Source: Oscillospiraceae bacterium
GTDB lineage: Bacteria > Bacillota_A > Clostridia > Oscillospirales > CAG-272
Assembly: GCA_015063335.1 (NCBI GenBank)
Contig: SVUH01000028.1
Coordinates: 1 to 18,947, forward strand
DNA length: 18,947 nt
Direction of reading: 5' to 3'
Below, piece by piece: positions 13,962 through 18,947 of this stretch (position 1 is its first letter; the number at the start of each line of letters is the position of its first letter). Below the pieces are notes generated by a model that was not told the origin of the DNA, searched no databases, and saw nothing but the letters and a program-made list of their open reading frames with translations. Position numbers and translations under genes: made by a program.

Positions 13962-14185
13962 AAATCCTCCTTTTTTAAAAATCTCTTTAAGCTGTAAACT
14001 GAAGCTTGTTCGTAGCAGCTTTTACAAAAAATTATTTCGGGTTTCCGTACGTATTTTTCATTTGCGCAAATCGTCTTTCGACAAAGCGCACAAACGCCCA
14101 AAGTCTCTCCGTTACCTATCTTTTCCCCCGAATACATCGGGCAAGACGGAGCGCAGATATATCTTCCGCAAACACTGCAAGCCAA
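13958..14185 (-). CDS. Small cysteine-rich (zinc-binding?) protein, TTG start
   Basis: 75 residues with three cysteine clusters: CSVCGRYICAPSC (3-15), CALCRKTIC (32-40) and CKSCY (54-58), a layout suggesting one or two zinc ribbons. I do not recognise a named family. The start is TTG at 14185, fixed by a perfect GGAGGTGAT anti-Shine-Dalgarno match five bases upstream; no in-frame ATG exists nearby. It is the first gene of a two-gene operon with the sigma-region-4-like protein and has a consensus promoter. A zinc-ribbon partner plus an HTH protein suggests transcription control, but no target is seen. Confidence 0.7.
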   Translation of the reverse strand: MACSVCGRYICAPSCPMYSGEKIGNGETLGVCALCRKTICANEKYVRKPEIIFCKSCYEQASVYSLKRFLKKEDL

Positions 14186-14221
14186 GCTTTATCACCTCCA
14201 AAAATTTCCTTGTGTGAGTAT

Positions 14222-14272
14222 ATTATATATGATTTCCGAACTATTGTCAAGTGATTATTACGGATTTCCGAA
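14222..14272 (-). promoter_or_regulatory. Consensus promoter of the Cys-rich/HTH operon with a direct repeat
   Basis: On the minus strand, -35 TTGACA (14250-14245), a 17-base spacer and -10 TATAAT (14227-14222), a perfect consensus. The 10-mer TTCGGAAATC occurs twice, once in the spacer (14240-14231) and once just upstream of the -35 (14272-14263), 32 bases apart or about three helical turns. This layout fits a repressor or an autoregulatory site. The gap from 14273 to the next promoter at 14401 shows nothing else recognisable. Confidence 0.85.
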
Positions 14273-14400
14273 AGTTTGTAAAAAGTGTGAAAATACGTGT
14301 CCTTTAACCGCACCAAAAGGAATATAACACATAAAAAAGAATACAATGACCGTTTTTTTACACACCTGTGGGCTTTGCTAAAATAAAAAATGAAAAGGCA

Positions 14401-14429
14401 TTGACTTTTTTACTTAAAAAAGGTATAAT
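14401..14429 (+). promoter_or_regulatory. Promoter of the rpiR-HI0933-cmk-plsC-ispH operon
   Basis: -35 TTGACT (14401-14406), a 17-base spacer and -10 TATAAT (14424-14429). The leader before ATG 14494 is about 58 bases, and AGGAGA precedes the start codon. Confidence 0.88.
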
Positions 14430-14493
14430 ATATGATGTATATTTGCGATCAGCCGAAAGGCGCGCACATTTACAGCTTTTTTAGGAGAGATCT

Positions 14494-15357
14494 ATGAAAC
14501 GCAATTTGCTAAAAGAAATCAAAGACAGAATGCCAACCTTTTCAAAGGGGCAAAAGCTTATTTCCGTTTATATACTCGAAAATTATGACAAGGCGGCATA
14601 CATGACCGCCGCAAAGCTCGGAGCAATAGTAAACGTTTCCGAATCAACGGTCGTTCGATTTGCCATCGAGCTTGGCTTTGACGGTTACCCCGAATTTCAG
14701 CACTCCTTGCAGGAGATCGTTCGCACAAAGCTCACCTCGTTCCAAAGAATTGAGGTCACCAACAACATTATCGGTGACGGCGACGTGCTTACAAAGGTAC
14801 TGCTTGCCGATTCGGACAAGATCCGCCACACGCTTGAGGAAATAGACAGAGCTGCCTTCAACAAGGCGGTCGAGGAGATCGTAAATGCAAGACGCATATA
14901 CGTGGTCGGTGTTCGCTCCTCGTCGGCGCTCGCAAGCTTTCTCGGACACAGCCTCGGTCAGATCTTCGACGAGGTCAAGATACTTGAGCCTACGTCGGGC
15001 AGTGAGATGTTCGAGCAGATACTCAATATCGGAGAGGACGACGTCATAATAGCGATAAGCTTCCCCAGATACTCAAAGAAGATAATAAACGCCGTTGATT
15101 ACGCAAAGCATCGCGGAGCGAGCGTTATAGCAATAACCGACAGCGCGATGTCACCTATCGCGCAGGGCGCAAGTCAGGTGCTTTTGGCGCGAAGCGATAT
15201 GGCGTCCTTCGTTGACTCTCTCGTTGCTCCGCTAAGTATAATAAACGCCATTATCGTTGCCGTCTCCCGCGCAAAGCAGGACGAGCTTACCGAGAGATTA
15301 CGCAAGCTCGAGGAGATCTGGGACGAATACGACGTTTACGACAAAAATCAGGGATGA
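14494..15357 (+). CDS. RpiR/MurR-family transcriptional regulator (HTH plus SIS domain)
   Basis: 287 residues. The N-terminal HTH_6 domain (about 1-78) contains AAKLGAIVNVSESTVVRFAI followed by ELGFDGYPEFQ, the family hallmark. The C-terminal SIS domain (about 115-255) holds VGVRSSSALASFLGH and AISFPRYSKKIINAVDYA, where a sugar phosphate would bind. RpiR proteins repress or activate sugar and amino-sugar genes. Here the gene leads a run of lipid, nucleotide and isoprenoid genes, and its stop overlaps the next start (ATGA), which is an odd placement for a sugar-responsive factor. Its target could be elsewhere, or its own promoter. The family call is sure; the ligand is unknown. Confidence 0.9.
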   Translation: MKRNLLKEIKDRMPTFSKGQKLISVYILENYDKAAYMTAAKLGAIVNVSESTVVRFAIELGFDGYPEFQHSLQEIVRTKLTSFQRIEVTNNIIGDGDVLTKVLLADSDKIRHTLEEIDRAAFNKAVEEIVNARRIYVVGVRSSSALASFLGHSLGQIFDEVKILEPTSGSEMFEQILNIGEDDVIIAISFPRYSKKIINAVDYAKHRGASVIAITDSAMSPIAQGASQVLLARSDMASFVDSLVAPLSIINAIIVAVSRAKQDELTERLRKLEEIWDEYDVYDKNQG

Positions 15358-16619
15358 GTATGACAGCTGACGTATCGGGCGGCGCTCGCCGCATAACGGT
15401 AATAGGAGGCGGAGCGGCAGGCATGATGGCGGCAATAAGAGCCGCAGAGCTTGGCGCGGACGTAACGCTCGTTGAAAGAAACGACAGATGCGGCAAAAAG
15501 CTCCGCATTACCGGCAAGGGCAGATGCAACGTTACAAATGCCTGCGACTCGCGTGAGTTTTTAAACCACGTTCCCACTAATCCCCGCTTTTTATACAGCG
15601 CACTGAGCTGTTTTTCAACCGACGACACCCAAGCCTTTTTCGAGGACGCGGGTGTCCCTCTCAAGGTTGAGCGCGGCAGACGTGTTTTCCCCGTTTCGGA
15701 CAAGGCGGACGATATAGTAAACGCGCTTGTCAAAAGAGTTCGCGCGCTCGGTGTAAAAGTCGTTTGCGGCAGAGTATCGGAGCTTTGCACCCAAAACGGC
15801 AAAATCACGGGCTGTAAGATCTCGGACAAATTTATCGAGTGCGACGCGGTAATAGTTGCGACGGGCGGCCGCTCCTACCCCGGCACGGGCTCGGACGGCG
15901 ACGGATACCGTCTGGCAGCTGCCGTAGGACATACCGTGACTCCGCTTATTCCCTCTCTTGTGCCTCTTACCTCAAAAAGCAAGATTTGTCCGTCACTTCA
16001 AGGGCTGTCACTCAAAAACGTGTCTTTAACCGTTACCGATACCCAAACAGGCAAGACGGTTTATGATGACTTCGGCGAAATGATGTTCACTCATTTCGGA
16101 ATGACAGGCCCCATGATACTTTCCGCGTCGGCGCACCTTTCGGACTTGTCGGCAGGAAAATACGAGGCGCATATAAATTTAAAGCCCGCGCTTGACGAAA
16201 AAACGCTTGACGCGAGAGTGCTTTCCGACTTTTCTAAATATGCAAACAAGGATTTTGCAAACGCACTCGGAGATCTGCTCCCCGCAAAGCTCATTCCCGT
16301 TGTCATAGCGCTTTCGGGTATTGATGCACGCAAAAAGGTCAATTCCGTAACCCGCGAGGAAAGAGCGGCTCTTTGCGCCGTCATTCGCGATCTGCGCATA
16401 AAAATAGACGGCTTCCGTCCTATTGCCGAGGCAATAGTTACCAAGGGCGGAATAGATACCAAAGAGATAAATCCCAAAACCATGGAGTCAAAGCTCTGCC
16501 AAGGACTTTACTTTGCAGGCGAGGTTATAGACGTTGACGCATATACCGGCGGATATAATTTGCAAATAGCATTTTCTACCGGCGTTCTGGCAGGACAATC
16601 TGCCACGTGGGGAGATTAA
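15354..16619 (+). CDS. HI0933-family NAD(P)/FAD-dependent oxidoreductase
   Basis: 421 residues. The N-terminal dinucleotide fold VIGGGAAGMMAAIRAAELGA (about 17-36) binds FAD. The family hallmark GKGRCNVTN follows at about 57-65. ATGGRSYPGTGSDGDGY lies mid-protein, and the C-terminal FAD segment has GLYFAGEVIDVDAYTGGYNLQ. Proteins of this family (YhiN, BaiN-like, 'aminoacetone oxidase') have poorly known substrates; BaiN has been linked to bile-acid reduction in vitro, but that does not transfer to every homolog. It overlaps rpiR by 4 bases and precedes cmk by 28, an arrangement often seen in Clostridia. Confidence 0.88.
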   Translation: MSMTADVSGGARRITVIGGGAAGMMAAIRAAELGADVTLVERNDRCGKKLRITGKGRCNVTNACDSREFLNHVPTNPRFLYSALSCFSTDDTQAFFEDAGVPLKVERGRRVFPVSDKADDIVNALVKRVRALGVKVVCGRVSELCTQNGKITGCKISDKFIECDAVIVATGGRSYPGTGSDGDGYRLAAAVGHTVTPLIPSLVPLTSKSKICPSLQGLSLKNVSLTVTDTQTGKTVYDDFGEMMFTHFGMTGPMILSASAHLSDLSAGKYEAHINLKPALDEKTLDARVLSDFSKYANKDFANALGDLLPAKLIPVVIALSGIDARKKVNSVTREERAALCAVIRDLRIKIDGFRPIAEAIVTKGGIDTKEINPKTMESKLCQGLYFAGEVIDVDAYTGGYNLQIAFSTGVLAGQSATWGD

Positions 16620-16647
16620 AATAAAATAAAACACGAGGAGATTTATT

Positions 16648-17319
16648 ATGATACAAATCGCTATCGACGGCCCCGGAGGCGCGGGAAAAAGCACGGTTGC
16701 AAGAGCAGTTGCCGCAAAGCTCGGCATCGTTTACGTTGACACGGGCGCTCTTTACAGAACCGTAGGACTTTACGTAAGATCAAAGGACATATCCGCAGAT
16801 GACACCGAGGGAGTCGTTTCCTGCCTTCCCGATATTTCGCTTGAAATAAAATACGTTGACGGAAAACAGCACGTATATCTCAACGGTGAGGACACGGGCG
16901 AGCGCATACGTACACCCGAGATGTCTACCTATGCTTCCAAGGTATCCGCAATTCCTGCGGTAAGAGCCTTTTTGCTTGATACGCAGAGAGATATTGCCAA
17001 GAAAAACAGCGTCATCATGGACGGCAGAGATATCGGAACGGTAATTCTTCCCGATGCACAGGTGAAGATCTTCCTTACAGCTTCCGAGGAGTGCCGCGCG
17101 CAAAGACGCTATAAGGAGCTTTTAGACAAGGGGCAGTCGGTCACCTACGAGGACGTGCTTAACGATATGCGTCAGCGCGACGAGCGCGACAGCACACGCG
17201 ACGTAGCCCCCACCGCAGCGGCAGACGACGCTGTATTTATGGACAACTCAAATATGACCTTTGACGAGACCGTCGAGGCAGTCATAGCTCTCGTAAAAAA
17301 ATCAGGCTGCGAGATATAA
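16648..17319 (+). CDS. cmk: Cytidylate kinase
   Basis: 223 residues. P-loop GPGGAGKST (8-16), CMP-site segment DTGALYR (31-37), GRDIGTVILPDA mid-protein and a lid-like basic segment (RAQRRYKELLDKG). It phosphorylates CMP and dCMP with ATP, an essential step in pyrimidine recycling and lipid CDP supply. GAGGAGA precedes the ATG. It is followed by plsC and ispH, the usual clostridial order. Confidence 0.95.
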   Translation: MIQIAIDGPGGAGKSTVARAVAAKLGIVYVDTGALYRTVGLYVRSKDISADDTEGVVSCLPDISLEIKYVDGKQHVYLNGEDTGERIRTPEMSTYASKVSAIPAVRAFLLDTQRDIAKKNSVIMDGRDIGTVILPDAQVKIFLTASEECRAQRRYKELLDKGQSVTYEDVLNDMRQRDERDSTRDVAPTAAADDAVFMDNSNMTFDETVEAVIALVKKSGCEI

Positions 17320-17347
17320 GTATAAGCGAAAGTGAGGTCGTAGACCG

Positions 17348-18046
17348 TTGAGTAACAATAATAACAAGAGAAAAACGACTAAAAGCGACAACCCCCGCGG
17401 AAGCAGATTTTTCAGAGTCGCGTACGCTACCATAGGCTGGGTGTTCAGAGTATTTTTCAACATGAGGGTAATTAACTGCGAGAAAGAGCCGACACACGGC
17501 GGCTACGTGGTTTGCGCAAACCACGTCTCTGCGGTCGACCCCATAGTCATTTGCCTTGCATTCAAGCAGCACCAGGTGCATTTCATGGCGAAAAAGGAGC
17601 TTTTCAAGATCCCGATACTCGCTCAGCTCATACGTGGTCTTGGCGCGTTCCCCGTTGACAGAGGCGGTAACGACGTCGGCGCTGTAAAGCACGCAGTGAG
17701 CATCGTGGCAGGCGGCAAATGCCTCGGTATCTTCCCGCAGGGACACAGATACGTCGGAGTAGATCCGCGCGACACAAAGGTAAAAAACGGCGCGGCGCTT
17801 ATTACGGCAAGAGTCAGCGCCCCCGTAGTTCCCGTTTATATCTGGCGTAAGAACAACAAAATGAAGCTTTTCGGCAGAACCTACGTTATAATCGGAGATA
17901 CCATTCCGTTTGAGGAATTTGAGTACAACAAGGACGAGTCTGGCGTATATTCGAGAATGACCGAAAAGATATTCGATAAGGTCTGTGAGCTCGGAGAGGG
18001 CTTTGATCCCAAAGAATACAAGAAAAATCGGAAGTCGGCAAAATGA
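17348..18046 (+). CDS. plsC: 1-acyl-sn-glycerol-3-phosphate acyltransferase (PlsC family), TTG start
   Basis: 232 residues from TTG 17348; no in-frame ATG precedes the membrane helix, and GAGG lies 13 bases upstream, so the start is moderately sure. A basic tail (1-20) leads into a hydrophobic helix (21-38). Motif I is NHVSAVD (58-64, the NHxxxxD catalytic pair), motif II is GAFPVDRGG (99-107), motif III is FPQGHR (129-134) in place of the common FPEGTR, and motif IV is VPVYI. It transfers an acyl chain to lysophosphatidic acid at the inner membrane. The Gln/His change in motif III is a minor oddity and may be a lineage trait. Its stop overlaps the ispH start (ATGA). Confidence 0.87.
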   Translation: MSNNNNKRKTTKSDNPRGSRFFRVAYATIGWVFRVFFNMRVINCEKEPTHGGYVVCANHVSAVDPIVICLAFKQHQVHFMAKKELFKIPILAQLIRGLGAFPVDRGGNDVGAVKHAVSIVAGGKCLGIFPQGHRYVGVDPRDTKVKNGAALITARVSAPVVPVYIWRKNNKMKLFGRTYVIIGDTIPFEEFEYNKDESGVYSRMTEKIFDKVCELGEGFDPKEYKKNRKSAK

Positions 18047-18947
18047 ATATTGTAATTGCCAAGAACGCAGGCTTTTGCTTCGGTGTCAAAAGGGCGACCG
18101 ACGAGCTTGAGGCGCGTATAAATAGCTGCCGCCCCGGCGAAAGAATATATACGCTCGGAACGCTTATCCATAACGAAACCTACAATCACGGGCTTTACGA
18201 GGCAGGAGTGCGGGTGACGGACATTTCGTCAATACCCACGCTTGCAAAGGAAGCCACAAAAAACGCGCCCGTTACGGTCTTTGTGCGCGCTCACGGAATA
18301 CCCAAACAGGACGAGGATATTCTTCGGGAGTGTTCCGAAAAAAATCCATATTTCACTTACTGTGACTGCACCTGCCCGTTCGTCAAAAAAATACACAAAA
18401 TAGCAGAAAGCAATTCCGAGCCCGACAAGCATTTTCTCTTGCTCGGAACAGAGACGCACCCCGAGGTCGTGGGAATAATGAGCTATTTTGACTACGGCAA
18501 GGACGTGATTTCGTCAGCCGAGGAATTGGAGAAGCTCTCCAAAACAGAAAAAGGCGAAAGTTTATTGAAAAAAACACCAATTTTAGTGGCTCAAACGACA
18601 CAAAATTTGGCGGAATGGAAAAAAACTCAAGAAATTTCAAAAAAACTATATACAAATGCCTTAATTTTTGATACAATATGTAGTGTTACGGAATCAAGGC
18701 AGACCGAAGCAGCACGTCTCTCCGCTGAGTGTGACGTAATGATAGTCATAGGCGGCAGAGAAAGCTCGAATACGGCAAAGCTTTATTCCATTTGTAAAGA
18801 AAATTGTCCGCAGACCTTCTGGATAGAAAATCCCGAGGAGCTTGCGGTTTGCAATTTAATAACGTCAGCTCACACGAAAGTGGGCATAGCCGCGGGTGCA
18901 TCAACCCCGTCAGGCGTAATTCAGGAGGTATATAAAACCATGAGCGA
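18043..18947 (+). CDS. ispH: 4-hydroxy-3-methylbut-2-enyl diphosphate reductase IspH, 3' end off window
   Basis: 301 codons are open to the right edge. The three [4Fe-4S] cysteines are Cys12 (GFCFGVKRA), Cys111 (DCTCPFV) and Cys213 (DTICSVTESRQ). The substrate-site motifs are HNETYNHG, RAHGIP (His84), ETHPE (His139) and AGASTPSGVIQEV near residue 290. The enzyme makes IPP and DMAPP in the last step of the MEP pathway. The IspH domain is nearly complete at the edge but has no stop; in many Clostridia it continues into ribosomal protein S1 domains, which I infer but cannot see. About 18541-18680 is much more A+T rich than the rest of the gene. ATG overlaps the plsC stop. Confidence 0.94.
   Translation, partial: MNIVIAKNAGFCFGVKRATDELEARINSCRPGERIYTLGTLIHNETYNHGLYEAGVRVTDISSIPTLAKEATKNAPVTVFVRAHGIPKQDEDILRECSEKNPYFTYCDCTCPFVKKIHKIAESNSEPDKHFLLLGTETHPEVVGIMSYFDYGKDVISSAEELEKLSKTEKGESLLKKTPILVAQTTQNLAEWKKTQEISKKLYTNALIFDTICSVTESRQTEAARLSAECDVMIVIGGRESSNTAKLYSICKENCPQTFWIENPEELAVCNLITSAHTKVGIAAGASTPSGVIQEVYKTMS

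Noticed and set aside
14430..14493. Riboswitch in the rpiR operon leader
   Set aside because: The leader is only about 58 bases and shows no strong stem or known aptamer motif.

Overview
The window looks like a chromosomal segment of an anaerobic, probably gut-associated, low-to-mid G+C Clostridia (Firmicutes) genome. This rests on strong AGGAGG-type ribosome binding sites, near-consensus sigma-A promoters with 17-base spacers (often extended -10), a rubrerythrin, LuxS, an LdhA-type D-lactate dehydrogenase, DUF378, and a Clostridia-like cmk-plsC-ispH run. A species cannot be named from sequence alone.

Layout. 1-4965 (minus strand) is one tightly packed catabolic operon behind a strong promoter at 5026-5054. 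In transcription order it holds an FGGY sugar kinase, an L-fucose-isomerase-like protein, an FSA-type class I aldolase, a triose-phosphate-isomerase-like protein, a SIS-domain sugar-phosphate isomerase, and the start of a YjbQ-family protein that runs off the left edge. The parts suggest aldose to ketose, ketose to ketose phosphate, aldol cleavage, then isomerisation of a small phosphate. The substrate is not determinable here and no transporter is visible. 5181-6509 is a lipoprotein with an endonuclease/exonuclease/phosphatase domain and its own promoter.

6614-7160 has no gene. It holds two terminator-like hairpins and a striking array of short hairpins joined by GATGT/ACATC linkers. 7161-8858 is a decayed GH36 alpha-galactosidase (lost 5' end, internal deletion, in-frame stop) lying against a PAP2-like membrane phosphatase gene (8894-9478). 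9700-10686 is LdhA. 10747-11528 has a DUF378 membrane protein and a YhcH/YjgK/YiaL protein.

11714-11805 is tRNA-Ser(GGA). It is followed by a terminator, a second hairpin array with different linkers but the same mirrored architecture, a second terminator, and a perfect 25-base inverted copy of the tRNA 3' end. Then come rubrerythrin (minus), luxS (plus), a 159-bp nested palindromic repeat (13330-13488), and a two-gene minus-strand operon encoding a Cys-rich protein and a sigma-region-4-like protein.

From 14494 to the right edge one plus-strand operon runs: RpiR-family regulator, HI0933-family flavoprotein, cytidylate kinase, PlsC-like acyltransferase and IspH (open at the edge). Two of its junctions are 4-base ATGA overlaps.

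The most unusual content is the pair of mirrored hairpin arrays. They share an architecture (variable small stems, constant linkers whose orientation flips mid-array) but not a sequence, and one is bracketed by inverted copies of a tRNA end. I know of no named family that describes them.
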